Part shown: piece by piece, positions 1 to 8,743 of the stretch
How the letters are laid out: each line of letters starts with the position of its first letter
Position numbering within the stretch: the stretch's first letter is position 1
Origin: Pseudomonas fulva 12-X
GTDB lineage: Bacteria; Pseudomonadota; Gammaproteobacteria; Pseudomonadales; Pseudomonadaceae
Assembly: GCF_000213805.1 (NCBI RefSeq)
Contig: NC_015556.1
Location: forward strand, 744,001-808,000
Reading direction: 5' to 3'
Length of the DNA: 64,000 bases
Notes under the pieces: model-generated
Seen by the model: only the letters and a program-made list of their open reading frames with translations
What the model was told of the DNA's origin: nothing
Databases searched by the model: none
Translations under genes and position numbers: made by a program

Positions 1-1007
1 CTGGCGACATGCCAGGGCCGCGCGCCGACCGAGCGCAGGATGGCCATCTCCCGGCGCCGTTCGTTGAGGCTGGTGAGAATCGCCGTGAGCATGCCGATCA
101 GCCCGGTCAGCACCACGAACAGCGAAACCACGAACAGCGCCTTTTCCGCGGTGCCCATCAGGCTCCACAGCTCCTGCAGGGCGACACCGGGAAGGATCGC
201 CAGTAGCGGCTCGCCGCGGTATTCGTTGACCTCGCGCTGTATGGCGAAGGTGGCGATCTTGCTCTTCAGGCCGAGCATCGCCGCGGTGATCGCCTTGGGC
301 TGCAAATCCATGTGCCGCGCCTGTTCGGCACTGATCTTGCCGGCGCCGCGGGCCGGTACGCCGTTCTGCCAGTCGACGTGCAGCGCCTCCATGCCTTCCA
401 GGGAAATGTGCAGGGTGCGGTCCACCGGCGTGCCGGTGCGGGCGAGGATGCCGCTGATCACGAAGGGCTTGTCGTCGTGCTGCTGCAGGCTGATGGCCGC
501 GACGCCGTGGGACAGCACAATCTTGTCGCCGAGCTTGTAGTGCAGCGCCTCGGCCACTTCGGCGCCGAGTACCACGTCGAACAGGTCGTGAAAGCGCTCG
601 CCCTGTGCTAGCTGCAAGGACTGTCCGCGGCCGTAATGGTAGTGGTCGAAGTAGTCCTGGTTGGTGCCCATCACCCGGTAGCCGCGGTGCGAATCACCCA
701 GTGAAATCGGAATTGCCCAGTCGACCTGAGGGTGGGCAGCGAGCTTCTCGAAACTGTCCCAGCGGATGTTGTTGGTGGCGTTGCCGATGCGGAACACCGA
801 GTAGAGCAGCAGGTTCACGCTGCCGGAACGGGCGCCGACGATCAGGTCGGTGCCGCTGATGGTGTTGGCGAAGCTGGTGCGCGCTTCGGTGCGCACCCGT
901 TCCACGGCGAGCAGCAGGCACACCGACAGGGCGATGGCGAACACCGTGAGCAGGGCGGTGAAGCGGCGGTTGGCCAGGCTGGCCAGGGCGAGTCGTAACA
1001 GGAACAC
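1..1007 (-). CDS. ABC transporter permease, FtsX/MacB type (partial, C-terminus outside window)
   Basis: Inner-membrane permease of an ABC transporter. The reading frame is open from a GTG at 1007 to the window edge, so the 3' part is missing. An N-terminal membrane segment (about residues 15-35) is followed by a MacB-like periplasmic domain, and a second hydrophobic stretch lies close to the edge, ending in a basic ERRREMAILRS motif typical of FtsX-family permeases. The start lies 3 bp from the stop of the ATPase gene, so the two are co-translated. With the upstream His-rich DUF2796 gene this resembles the Zur-controlled PA4063-PA4066 cluster of P. aeruginosa and ZrgABC of Vibrio cholerae. 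A zinc-related role is inferred from that context; the substrate is not visible in the permease itself. Confidence 0.85.
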   Translation of the reverse strand, partial: MFLLRLALASLANRRFTALLTVFAIALSVCLLLAVERVRTEARTSFANTISGTDLIVGARSGSVNLLLYSVFRIGNATNNIRWDSFEKLAAHPQVDWAIPISLGDSHRGYRVMGTNQDYFDHYHYGRGQSLQLAQGERFHDLFDVVLGAEVAEALHYKLGDKIVLSHGVAAISLQQHDDKPFVISGILARTGTPVDRTLHISLEGMEALHVDWQNGVPARGAGKISAEQARHMDLQPKAITAAMLGLKSKIATFAIQREVNEYRGEPLLAILPGVALQELWSLMGTAEKALFVVSLFVVLTGLIGMLTAILTSLNERRREMAILRSVGARPWHVA

Positions 1008-1008
1008 C

Positions 1009-1716
1009 TCAGACCTCCTGGGGCTTGCTGGCGCGGTTGAGTTCGGCGAGCGACAGGCTGCGGTCAAACAGCGCGGCCAGGCTCTGATCATGACTGACGA
1101 ACAGCAGGCTGGCGCCAACGTCGCGGCACTCGCCGAACAGCAGTTCGAGAAACGCCTGGCGCGCATCGGCATCCAGCGCCGAGGTCGGCTCGTCGGCGAT
1201 CACCAGCTCGGGCTGGCCGATCAGCGCGCGGGCGGCAGCGACGCGTTGCTGCTGGCCGATGGACAGCGAATCGGCGCGGCGCTCCAGCAGTTCCGGGCGC
1301 AGACCCAGGTGCTCCAGCAGTTTGCCGGCGGCCTCGCTGACGCTGCCGTAGCGCTGTGCGGCGCGTTCGGCGCGCAGGCGCGAGAAGCGGCACGGCAGTT
1401 CGACGTTGTCGCGCACGCTCAAAAATGGCAGCAGGTTGAACTGCTGGAAGATGTAGCCGGTGTGGTCGACGCGAAAGCGATCCCGGCGCGCCGCCGAGAG
1501 CGTGGCGAGGTCTTCGCCCAACAGGCGAATGGTGCCGCGGCCAGGTTTCTGTACGCCGCCGAGCAGGCCGAGCAGGGTGGTCTTGCCGCTGCCGCTGGGG
1601 CCCTTGAGAAACAGGGTCTCGCCGCGTTGCAGGTGAAAATGGGGGATGTCCAGAAGCTCGTCCTGGCCGGGCCAGGCGAAGCCAAGGTCGGTGAGTTCGA
1701 TCAGTGCTGTGCTCAT
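1009..1716 (-). CDS. ABC transporter ATP-binding protein of the putative zinc (Zrg-like) system
   Basis: Cytoplasmic ATPase that would power the adjoining FtsX-like permease. The 235-residue protein has Walker A GPSGSGKT at residues 39-46, an ABC signature LSIGQQQRV and Walker B LVIADEPT, so it looks catalytically intact and belongs to the LolD/MacB-like class. The open frame extends 50 codons further upstream, but that part is low-complexity and runs into intergenic sequence; the ATG at 1716 (MSTALIEL) is the family start. A perfect small palindrome GGTATtgATACC lies upstream at 1763-1774 and could be a regulator site. A 76-bp palindromic repeat separates this gene from the DUF2796 gene, so a single transcript is not certain. 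Confidence 0.9.
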   Translation of the reverse strand: MSTALIELTDLGFAWPGQDELLDIPHFHLQRGETLFLKGPSGSGKTTLLGLLGGVQKPGRGTIRLLGEDLATLSAARRDRFRVDHTGYIFQQFNLLPFLSVRDNVELPCRFSRLRAERAAQRYGSVSEAAGKLLEHLGLRPELLERRADSLSIGQQQRVAAARALIGQPELVIADEPTSALDADARQAFLELLFGECRDVGASLLFVSHDQSLAALFDRSLSLAELNRASKPQEV

Positions 1717-1853
1717 GGGGACTGCTGGCGCTTGAGAGAAAGAGACAAGTGTGCCAGTCCTAGGTATTGATACCGAACCGGATATGTTGCGACACGCTAA
1801 AAAAGCTTTGCTGGTGAATGTTCGGCTACAAGGCAGAAGCGGAGGCGCCCAGC

Positions 1854-1929
1854 GTAGGGTGGACAACGCTCTTTTTGTCCACCGTTGCGATCGCAGAACG
1901 GTGGACGGGTGAAGCGTCGTCCACCCTAC
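1854..1929. repeat. 76-bp palindromic repeat, GTAGGGTGGAC family, copy 1
   Basis: A 76-bp near-palindrome beginning GTAGGGTGGAC and ending GTCCACCCTAC, with a second nested inverted repeat (TGTCCACCGTT / AACGGTGGAC). A second copy of identical length lies at 52076-52151. No open reading frame is associated. It occupies much of the 273-bp gap between the DUF2796 gene and the ABC ATPase. The rest of the gap shows no gene. Confidence 0.8.
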
Positions 1930-1989
1930 GAAGGATGGCTCTCGTCACTTTGTTGCTACTGCAGCCAAAGCGTGAATCGGCTCCCCGGT

Positions 1990-2580
<591 letters not shown>

Positions 2581-2616
2581 GGAAAGCTCCGAGACAGGAA
2601 AAGTTCACAGGAATTG

Positions 2617-2632
2617 ATACGTTATAACAAAT
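2617..2632. promoter_or_regulatory. Candidate Zur box between zrgA-like gene and divergent small gene
   Basis: The sequence ATACGTTATAACAAAT is centred on the perfect palindrome GTTATAAC (2621-2628) with partial symmetry outside it. Proteobacterial Zur boxes have a GTTATA..TATAAC core. It lies 37 bp from the ATG of the DUF2796 gene and 80 bp from the start of the divergent gene at 2712, so it could serve both. Assignment is by motif and by the known zinc regulation of homologues. Confidence 0.55.
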
Positions 2633-2711
2633 TTATGCTCTGTGGTAGAGCCGCCTTGGTTTGCCTGCTGGCTCGTGGGAGCATGGCGCATCGATTTGGG
2701 TGGAGGCAGAG

Positions 2712-3065
2712 ATGGTGCGTATTCGCGGACGGATCGGCGACTGGCCGGTGGACCTGACAGTGGAGCTGGATCCTCAGGATTGGGCGCAGTTGGCGGCGGC
2801 CGTGCCGGTGGCGCCTGCGCAGAGTCCGGCGACAGCCGCCTCAGCTGCGGCGCCGGCCGATCAGGATGCTCAGTGGCAGACGGTACTGGAGTTGCTACGC
2901 CGCGCCGGGCGTATCGAAGGGCCGCAGCTCATGGCGCAACTGGCGGCGCTGGCTGGCGGGGAAGTAGCAGGCAAGCGCCTGCTGGTGCGGCTGCGTCACT
3001 GCGAGCAGGTGCGCATGGAAACCGGCACCGATGCGCCGGTTTATTGCTGGGTGGGGCAGGCGTAG
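2712..3065 (+). CDS. Hypothetical protein (PA4062-like)
   Basis: A 117-residue soluble protein of unknown function. The start at 2712 is chosen because GGAGG lies 6-10 bases upstream and the protein then begins MVRIRGRIGDWPVD; the open frame continues 17 codons further without family-like sequence. An N-terminal beta-rich part is followed by an Ala/Pro-rich linker (about 36-58), then a C-terminal region that looks like a small winged-helix (LRRAGRIEGPQLMAQLAAL, ending in VYCWVGQA). It is divergent from the zinc-type operon, as I recall for PAO1. It may share the Zur-like site. No function should be assumed. Confidence 0.7.
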   Translation: MVRIRGRIGDWPVDLTVELDPQDWAQLAAAVPVAPAQSPATAASAAAPADQDAQWQTVLELLRRAGRIEGPQLMAQLAALAGGEVAGKRLLVRLRHCEQVRMETGTDAPVYCWVGQA

Positions 3066-3074
3066 GTCAGCTGC

Positions 3075-3281
3075 CTGGATAATCTGAGCATGCGTACGGG
3101 CAACTACAAGGCGAAAGCAGACATTGTTGTTTTACCCGTGGGAACGGGCGGGGACGCCTAGTCCATGCCCGTGGTTTTTCGCGGGCATGGCCCGCTCCCA
3201 CAGATACTGCGCCGATGCCTGTTACCGCCGCGTTGCAGTCAAAATAGATAAAGCCCGGTTGAAGATCGTGAACAGGTTTTC
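3075..3281. repeat. Composite repeat (family A) with internal REP-like hairpin, abutting the cnoX stop codon
   Basis: About 200 bp sharing modules with 7060-7276 and 36338-36537: a CTACAAGGCGAAAGC left module, a central hairpin GTGGGAACGGGC...GCCCGCTCCCAC (3138-3201), and a right end AGATCGTGAACAGG. The right end stops immediately before the TTA (stop codon of the thioredoxin-like gene) at 3282-3284. The left terminal repeat is decayed, so that boundary is approximate. Confidence 0.7.
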
Positions 3282-4154
3282 TTAGTACAGCGCCTGGTAC
3301 ACCCGGCGGCGGTAGGTGGTGACCAGCGGATTGTCGTTGCCGAGCAGGTCGAACACTTGCAGTAGGGTCTTGTGCGGCAGGCCGTCGGCGTAATTGCGGT
3401 TGCGCATGAACAGCTTCAGCAGGCCGTCCAGTGCCGGCTCGTATTGCTGACGGGCGAGTTGCTGGATGGACAGCTGATAAGCCGCTTCGTCGTCCTCGCC
3501 GTTCTGCGCCATGCGGCTTTTCAGGGTGGCGGCGTCCGGCAGGTCGGCGGCCTGGCGCAGGAAGGTGATCTGCGCACGGGCACCAGCGAGTGCCTGTTTG
3601 TGCTCATCACCTTTCACGGCACCCAGCACTTGCTCGGCTTCGCCCAGCTCGCCGCGTTCGGCCAGGCAGCGGGCGTAGAGAATCAGCGCCGCGGCGTTCT
3701 CGTTGTTTTCCGTCAGCAGTTCCTTGAGGGCTGCTTCGGCTTCGCCGATACGGCCATCGGCGAAGGCGCTTTGCGCCACTTCCAGCAGGTTGGCCTGGGG
3801 CGCCGCTGGCTCGGCGACGTGGGGTTGCAGCATGGCGCGGATCGCCGACTCCGGCTGGGCGCCCTGGAAGCCGTCGACCGGCTGGCCGTTCTTGAACAGC
3901 ACCACGGTCGGCAGGCTGCGAATGCCGAAGCGGGCGACGATGTCCTGTTCGATATCGCAGTTGACCTTGGCCAGCAGCAGTTCGCCCGCGTAGCCCTCGG
4001 TGATCTGCGCCAGTACCGGCATCAGCGCCTTGCAGGGCGCGCACCACTCGGCCCAGAAGTCGACGAGCACCGGCTTGTTGAACGAGCTCTCGATCACCAG
4101 CTGTTCAAACTGGGCGGCGCCATTGATATCGAAGATGTAGGGGGAGTCGCTCAT
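3282..4154 (-). CDS. cnoX: Thioredoxin-like chaperedoxin CnoX/YbbN
   Basis: Cytoplasmic thioredoxin-fold protein with a TPR-like tail, matching the CnoX (YbbN) family that protects proteins under oxidative stress and hands substrates to GroEL/DnaK. The 290-residue length fits. The thioredoxin domain spans about residues 8-110 with the active site WCAPC (Cys38, Cys41); E. coli CnoX lacks a redox-active CXXC, so this protein probably keeps thioredoxin activity. Residues about 118-290 form helical tetratricopeptide-type repeats (ADGRIGEAEAALKELL, LAERGELGEAEQVL). Single gene, opposite to the upstream hypothetical gene. A repeat element ends at its stop codon. Confidence 0.9.
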   Translation of the reverse strand: MSDSPYIFDINGAAQFEQLVIESSFNKPVLVDFWAEWCAPCKALMPVLAQITEGYAGELLLAKVNCDIEQDIVARFGIRSLPTVVLFKNGQPVDGFQGAQPESAIRAMLQPHVAEPAAPQANLLEVAQSAFADGRIGEAEAALKELLTENNENAAALILYARCLAERGELGEAEQVLGAVKGDEHKQALAGARAQITFLRQAADLPDAATLKSRMAQNGEDDEAAYQLSIQQLARQQYEPALDGLLKLFMRNRNYADGLPHKTLLQVFDLLGNDNPLVTTYRRRVYQALY

Positions 4155-4213
4155 GGTCGGTCTCTGTCCGGGCGAAAATGGGTGTGACTATAAATGTGGG
4201 CGCCGCCACAAGG

Positions 4214-4876
4214 CTACAAGGGGGCTGTGGCAGCGTGATACAGGCTGACGTGACGGAAGGTTTCCGGCTCGGCCAGGTCGGGCCAGGTGCACCCCTCCAG
4301 CCCGGCGATGCGCCGATAGCGCGGGTGATTGAAGTCGCGTACCCGGGAGTCGGCCACCAGCACTTCGCGGGCATGTTCCAGTACGCGGTCGAGCAGGGGT
4401 AGGTTGCTGCGGTCGTAAAGCACGTCGGCGACGATGGCCAAGTCGTAGTCGCGCGGCTCGCTGAACAGGTCGTCTGAATACTCCAGCCCCACGCCGTTGA
4501 GCGCAGCGTTGGCGCGGCAGGCCGCCAGGGCCAGCGGGTCCAGGTCGCAGGCCACCACCTGGGCAGCGCCGGCGCGGGCGGCCGCGATGGCGGCGACGCC
4601 CGAGCCTGCGCCCAGGTCCAGCACCCGCTTGCCGCGCACCCATTCGGGGTGGCGCGCCAGCCAGTCGACCAGCACCAGGCCGCTGGCCCAGCAGAAGCAC
4701 CAGTACGGCGGCTCTTCGAGAATGCGCCGGGTTTCCTCGGGGCTGAAGCAGCGATCCATGTTGGCCGGGTCGATCAGCCACAGGCGCACATCGCTGCCCG
4801 GCAGCGTGGTGGCGGTCAGTCGGGCATCGCCGAGCAGCTCGCCCAGGACGGCCTGCAGGTGTGATGGTGGGGTCAC
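4214..4876 (-). CDS. Class I SAM-dependent methyltransferase (protein-lysine/ETFB-like)
   Basis: Probable methyltransferase of 220 residues. Motif I is VLDLGAGSGV (about 85-94), followed by an acidic ACDLDP motif II and a DLAIVADVLYD motif. These features suit the PrmA-like/ETFB-lysine methyltransferase (METTL20-like) group, which modifies proteins rather than small molecules. The GTG start at 4876 overlaps the stop of the upstream lipoprotein gene (GTGA-type overlap), so the two are translationally coupled. The target protein cannot be told from sequence. Confidence 0.8.
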   Translation of the reverse strand: MTPPSHLQAVLGELLGDARLTATTLPGSDVRLWLIDPANMDRCFSPEETRRILEEPPYWCFCWASGLVLVDWLARHPEWVRGKRVLDLGAGSGVAAIAAARAGAAQVVACDLDPLALAACRANAALNGVGLEYSDDLFSEPRDYDLAIVADVLYDRSNLPLLDRVLEHAREVLVADSRVRDFNHPRYRRIAGLEGCTWPDLAEPETFRHVSLYHAATAPL

Positions 4877-5313
4877 AGCGCCGGCGTCACGCGGATCTCG
4901 CCGAGCGACTGGCTTTGCGGCTCACGAATCAGCTGGTTGGGCATGTGCAATACCAGTTTGCCGGACTGATGCACGCGCCCACGCAGCTCCACGCGGATGC
5001 CCTGATTGAAGTTCTCCGGGTTGAACGGCAGGCTGAACGGCAGCGGCGCGCCGGTACCGCGCAGCTGGATATTGCCGAGCAGCTTATGCGGCAGGCCGCG
5101 GTCGTTGATGGTCAGCAGCGCCAGTTCCACCTCGGCGCCGGCGGGCACGTCCAGCAGGGTGCCGGTGAGTTCGCGCAGATGGGCCGGCAGTGGCGCGGGC
5201 TCTTCCTTCTTCGTCGCTGGCGGTACCGGCGCGGGAGCAGGTGGTGGCGGTTCGCCTGCGCAGGCGGCGAGCAGGGCGGCAAGGCAGAGCGGGGCGAGCG
5301 GGCGCAGTGGCAT
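4873..5313 (-). CDS. YbaY/YscW-family outer-membrane lipoprotein
   Basis: Small lipoprotein of 146 residues. It starts with a short hydrophobic signal ending in lipobox LAAC, so Cys18 would be lipidated. A Pro-rich linker (about residues 22-35) leads to a beta-rich domain beginning LTGTLLDVPAGAEVELAL, typical of the YbaY/YscW family. I use the ATG at 5313 because the signal sequence then starts directly; an ATG eight codons upstream is possible. It overlaps the start of the methyltransferase gene. Family members act as general or type III secretion-related lipoproteins, but no secretion genes are nearby, so the role here is unknown. Confidence 0.8.
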   Translation of the reverse strand: MPLRPLAPLCLAALLAACAGEPPPPAPAPVPPATKKEEPAPLPAHLRELTGTLLDVPAGAEVELALLTINDRGLPHKLLGNIQLRGTGAPLPFSLPFNPENFNQGIRVELRGRVHQSGKLVLHMPNQLIREPQSQSLGEIRVTPAL

Positions 5314-5460
5314 CGGATGATCCTGAAGAACGGGCAATGCCCCGGATTCTCGCTAGAGCCGGCAGTGAATGCAAAGGAAAGCGCCGGCTCTGGTGCGCTT
5401 GGCGCCAGAAGGTATTGATGCGCTACCATGCGGGCTTTCCTGCCAGTGACCGTTTCAGCC

Positions 5461-5925
5461 ATGCACTGCCCGTTCTGCTCCGCCAACGACACCAAAGTCA
5501 TCGATTCGCGTCTGGTCGCCGAGGGTGATCAGGTGCGTCGCCGCCGCGAATGCCTGGCCTGCGGCGAGCGCTTCACCACCTTCGAAACCGCCGAGCTGGT
5601 GATGCCGCGCCTGATCAAGCAGGACGGCAGCCGCCAGCCCTTCGACGAAGACAAGCTGCGCGCCGGCATGCAGCGTGCACTGGAAAAACGCCCGGTGAGC
5701 GTCGAGCGGCTGGAAGCGGCCATCGCCCATATCAAGCATCGGTTGCGCGCCACTGGTGAGCGCGAGGTCAAGTCGCTGGTGCTTGGTGAGCTGGTGATGA
5801 CCGAACTGCAGAAGCTCGATGAAGTGGCCTATATCCGCTTCGCCTCGGTGTACCGCCGCTTCCAGGACCTCAACGAATTCCGCGAGGAAATCGACCGTCT
5901 TTCCCGCGAGCCGAATCAGGATTGA
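5461..5925 (+). CDS. nrdR: NrdR transcriptional repressor of ribonucleotide reductase genes
   Basis: ATP/dATP-sensing repressor of nrd operons. The 154-residue protein starts MHCPFC; zinc-ribbon cysteines are Cys3, Cys6, Cys31 and Cys34, followed by an ATP-cone domain (about 46-136). The start at 5461 gives the standard family length; the frame is open 11 codons upstream but these are not conserved-looking. It is followed one base later by the ribD start, and this nrdR-ribD pairing is common in proteobacteria. No classic NrdR box was seen immediately upstream. Confidence 0.97.
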   Translation: MHCPFCSANDTKVIDSRLVAEGDQVRRRRECLACGERFTTFETAELVMPRLIKQDGSRQPFDEDKLRAGMQRALEKRPVSVERLEAAIAHIKHRLRATGEREVKSLVLGELVMTELQKLDEVAYIRFASVYRRFQDLNEFREEIDRLSREPNQD

Positions 5926-5926
5926 G

Positions 5927-7045
5927 ATGAGCAACAGCGATCACGCCTACATGGCGCGCGCCCTCGAACTGGCGCGCAAGGGTCTGTATTCCACCCACCC
6001 CAATCCCCGTGTCGGCTGCGTGATCGTGCGCGACGGCAAGATCGTCGGCGAAGGCTGGCACGCCAAGGCCGGCGAGCCCCATGCCGAGGTTCATGCGCTG
6101 CGCCAGGCCGGCGACAAGGCCCGTGGCGCTACCGCCTACGTGACCCTGGAGCCGTGCAGCCATCACGGGCGTACGCCGCCGTGCGCCGACGCGCTGATCG
6201 CCGCCGGCATCACCCGCGTAGTCGCCGCCATGCAGGACCCCAACCCCGAGGTCGCCGGGCGTGGCCTGCTGCGCCTGATGAATGCCGGCATTGCCGTGCA
6301 GGGCGGCGTGCTGGGGGCCGAGGCGCGGGCGCTGAATGCTGGCTTCATCAAGCGTATGGAGACCGGCCTGCCGCTGGTGCGCGTCAAGCTGGCGATGAGC
6401 CTGGATGGGCGTACCGCCATGGCCAGTGGCGAGAGCCAATGGATCACCGGGCCGGCGGCGCGGGCCGCGGTGCAGCGCCTGCGAGCGCGCTCCAGCGTGG
6501 TGCTCAGCGGCGCCGATACCCTGCTGGCCGATGGCGCGCGGCTAACCGTACGCCCGGACGAACTGGGCCTGGGCGCCGAGATGACCGCCCTGGCTCAGGT
6601 GCGCCCGCCGCTGCGGGTGCTGGTCGATGGCCGCCTGCGGGTGCCACTCAGTGCGCCGTTCTTCCAGGCCGGCCCGGCGCTGGTGGCGACCTGCGCGGCG
6701 GCCACCTCGCGCTGCCGTTATCAGGATGACGGCCACGAGCTGCTGGCCATTCCCGGCAGCAGCGGCCATGTGGATCTGCGCAAGCTGCTGGTGGAACTGG
6801 CCGCACGCGGTGCCAACGAAGTGCTGGTCGAGGCCGGGCCAAAGCTGGCCGGCGCCTTTGCTCGTCTCGGGCTGGTCGACGAGTACCAGCTATTCGTCGC
6901 GCCCAAGTTCCTCGGCTCCAGCGCCCGCCCGCTGCTCGACCTGCCGCTGGCGCGCATGGCCGAAGCGCCGTCGCTGAAGATCGTCGACATGCGCGCCGTG
7001 GGCGATGACTGGCGCATCGTCGCCGTGCCCGATCGCGCGAATTGA
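5927..7045 (+). CDS. ribD: Bifunctional riboflavin deaminase/reductase RibD
   Basis: Carries out two steps of riboflavin synthesis: deamination of the pyrimidinone from GTP cyclohydrolase II, then NADPH reduction of the ribosyl side chain. 372 residues. The N-terminal cytidine-deaminase-like domain holds zinc ligands in PHAEVHAL (His52, catalytic Glu54) and Cys77/Cys86 (EPCSHHGRTPPC). The C-terminal reductase domain (about 148-370) starts at VRVKLAMSLDGR. The ATG at 5927 follows the nrdR stop by one base. A 217-bp repeat and the FMN riboswitch separate it from the rest of the riboflavin genes, so ribD itself is probably not under the riboswitch. Confidence 0.97.
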   Translation: MSNSDHAYMARALELARKGLYSTHPNPRVGCVIVRDGKIVGEGWHAKAGEPHAEVHALRQAGDKARGATAYVTLEPCSHHGRTPPCADALIAAGITRVVAAMQDPNPEVAGRGLLRLMNAGIAVQGGVLGAEARALNAGFIKRMETGLPLVRVKLAMSLDGRTAMASGESQWITGPAARAAVQRLRARSSVVLSGADTLLADGARLTVRPDELGLGAEMTALAQVRPPLRVLVDGRLRVPLSAPFFQAGPALVATCAAATSRCRYQDDGHELLAIPGSSGHVDLRKLLVELAARGANEVLVEAGPKLAGAFARLGLVDEYQLFVAPKFLGSSARPLLDLPLARMAEAPSLKIVDMRAVGDDWRIVAVPDRAN

Positions 7046-7059
7046 ATGGCTGCCGGGCA

Positions 7060-7276
7060 TCTGTTCAGAGGCTTTCTGAGCAGGCGTATGGGCGGCTACA
7101 AGGCAAGAGCGGACATCCAACGATTCAATGTGGGAACGGGCCATGCCCGTGATTTTTTCGCGGGCATGGCCCGCTCCCACAGATAATCACCAGTCCTCCC
7201 GACGGGAATGACCGGCCGCTCCCGCCACGCTGCAGCCAAATAACTGAAGCCCGGCACGAAGATCGTGAACAGGCTC
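7060..7276. repeat. Composite repeat (family A) with REP-like hairpin, between ribD and the riboswitch
   Basis: Same modules as 36338-36537: left end CTGTTCAGAGGC, GGCTACAAGGCAAGAGCGGAC module, perfect-looking hairpin GTGGGAACGGGCCATGCCCG / CGGGCATGGCCCGCTCCCAC at 7130-7180, and right end AAGATCGTGAACAGG. It fills most of the space between ribD and the FMN riboswitch and would interrupt or terminate read-through transcription. The remaining bases 7277-7348 show no gene. Confidence 0.75.
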
Positions 7277-7348
7277 TTGGGCAGAGCCGCCGTGCGCTGG
7301 CGCGGCAAGTGTGGTAAAACGCCTGTCGGCTGCGACAAGCAGCCACAC

Positions 7349-7498
7349 GTTCTCAGGGCGGGGTGTAATTCCCCACCGGCGGTAATGCTGCGCAACGCAG
7401 CTAGCCCGCGAGCGCCCGGTACGGCACCAGCCGCCCGGGGACGAGCAGATCCGGTGTGATTCCGGAGCCGACGGTATAGTCCGGATGAAGAGAGAGCG
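7349..7498 (+). promoter_or_regulatory. FMN riboswitch (RFN element)
   Basis: The conserved RFN blocks are present in order: AGGGCGGGGTGTAATTCCCC, ACCGGCGGTAATG, AGCCCGCGAGCG, GCAGATCCGGTGTGATTCCG, GCCGACGGTATAGTCCGGATG and the closing GAAGAGA. It lies 95 bp before the first gene of the ribH2-ribC-ribB-ribH series. FMN binding should lower expression of that series. Confidence 0.95.
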
Positions 7499-7564
7499 GG
7501 ATTGCCTGGTCAGGTGGCCTTTCGGCTGCTGCATGTCCGTACCATCCCTATCGATCCAAGCTGC

Positions 7565-7585
7565 CCTGTTTTAACCATAAACAGG
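7565..7585 (+). promoter_or_regulatory. Putative SD-sequestering hairpin of the FMN riboswitch
   Basis: CCTGTTT (7565-7571) pairs with AAACAGG (7579-7585), covering the first half of the AGGAG ribosome binding site before the ATG at 7594. There is no T-run behind it, so it suggests control at translation initiation rather than termination. Confidence 0.6.
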
Positions 7586-7593
7586 AGTCGAAC

Positions 7594-8055
7594 ATGTCCA
7601 TCTCTAACAGCGTACGCCGGGTTGCCTTCGTGCAGGCCTGCTGGCACCGCGAGATCGTCGATCAGTCGCGCCACGCCTTTATCGAAGAAATGCAGCGCCA
7701 GGGTTACGCGGCCAGCGAAATCGATTGCTTCGAAGTCGGCGGCGCCTTCGAAATTCCCCTGCATGCCAAGCGCCTGGCCAAGAGCGGCCGTTACGCCGGC
7801 ATCGTCGCTGCCGGGCTGGTGGTCGACGGCGGTATCTACCGCCACGAGTTCGTCGCCCAGGCGGTGATCGAGGGCCTGATGCAGGTGCAACTGGACACCG
7901 ACGTGCCGGTGTTCTCGGCGGTACTGACGCCCCATCATTTCCATGCCGGCGAAGAACACCAGACGTTCTTCCGCGAGCATTTCCTGGTCAAGGGCGCCGA
8001 AGCGGCACGCACTTGTGCCGACACGCTGCGCAAGCTCAAAGAATTGCCGGTCTGA
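7594..8055 (+). CDS. ribH2: 6,7-dimethyl-8-ribityllumazine synthase, RibH2 (Brucella) type
   Basis: Lumazine synthase of 153 residues, condensing the RibD product with dihydroxybutanone phosphate. It is closest in motif pattern to RibH2 of Brucella and rhizobia (decameric type): FVQACWH near the N-terminus, FEIPLHAKRLAKSGRYA, VDGGIYRHEFVA, and TPHHFHAGEEHQTFFREHF in place of the GTKAGNKG end found in the ordinary enzyme. It has a good AGGAG site and is the first gene after the FMN riboswitch. A second, classical ribH lies at 9934 in the same series. In the PAO1 arrangement I recall, only the classical copy is present, so this looks like an added paralogue. Confidence 0.93.
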   Translation: MSISNSVRRVAFVQACWHREIVDQSRHAFIEEMQRQGYAASEIDCFEVGGAFEIPLHAKRLAKSGRYAGIVAAGLVVDGGIYRHEFVAQAVIEGLMQVQLDTDVPVFSAVLTPHHFHAGEEHQTFFREHFLVKGAEAARTCADTLRKLKELPV

Positions 8056-8067
8056 CGAGGAGTTCTT

Positions 8068-8730
8068 ATGTTCACCGGAATCATCGCATCCATCGGCAGC
8101 ATCGCCGCCATCACCCCCAAGGGCGGTGATGTGCGGGTCTACGTGAAGACCGGCAAGCTGGATCTGGGCGACGTTGTGCTGGGCGATAGCATCGCGGTCA
8201 ACGGCGTGTGCCTGACCGCCGTCGAATTGCCGGGTGACGGCTTCTGGGCCGACGTCAGCCGGGAAACCCTGGCGCGTACCGCCTTCATCGACCTGAAGAG
8301 TGGCAGCCGGGTCAATCTGGAAAAGGCTCTGACGCCGACCACGCGCCTGGGCGGCCACCTGGTCAGCGGGCACGTCGACGGCGTTGGCGAGATCGTCTCC
8401 CGCGAGGAGAACGCCCGCGCCATCCAGTTCAAGGTGCGCGCGCCGCGCGAGCTGGCCAAGTACATCGCCCATAAAGGCTCGATCACCGTCGACGGCACCA
8501 GCCTGACGGTCAACGCCGTCAATGGCGCCGAGTTCGAGCTGACCATCGTGCCGCACACCCTGGCCGAGACCATCATGGCCGACTATCACGCTGGGCGTCG
8601 GGTCAATCTGGAGGTCGATCTGCTGGCCCGTTACCTGGAGCGCCTGCTGCTCGGTGACAAGGCCGCCGAGCCGAGCAGCTCCGGGCTGACCGAAGGTTTT
8701 CTCGCCGAACACGGCTACCTGAAGCATTAA
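8068..8730 (+). CDS. ribC: Riboflavin synthase, alpha subunit
   Basis: Makes riboflavin by dismutation of two lumazine molecules. 220 residues in two similar beta-barrel halves, each starting with a MFTGI- or GHLVSGHVDG-type segment; the N-terminal MFTGII and the motifs VNGVCLTAVE and VDGTSLTVNAV are the two lumazine-binding repeats. It starts 12 bp after ribH2 with a GAGGAG site and is followed 13 bp later by ribB. The gene is called ribE in some Gram-negative annotations. Expression should follow the FMN riboswitch. Confidence 0.97.
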   Translation: MFTGIIASIGSIAAITPKGGDVRVYVKTGKLDLGDVVLGDSIAVNGVCLTAVELPGDGFWADVSRETLARTAFIDLKSGSRVNLEKALTPTTRLGGHLVSGHVDGVGEIVSREENARAIQFKVRAPRELAKYIAHKGSITVDGTSLTVNAVNGAEFELTIVPHTLAETIMADYHAGRRVNLEVDLLARYLERLLLGDKAAEPSSSGLTEGFLAEHGYLKH

Positions 8731-8743
8731 GGACACCGCCACC

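Noticed and set aside
9..998. Several plus-strand open frames at the left edge
   Set aside because: They are GC-rich shadows of the minus-strand ABC permease, which alone shows transmembrane and FtsX-like sequence.
1854..1929. Palindromic repeats as a CRISPR array
   Set aside because: The copies are single, 50 kb apart, with no regular spacers and no cas genes.
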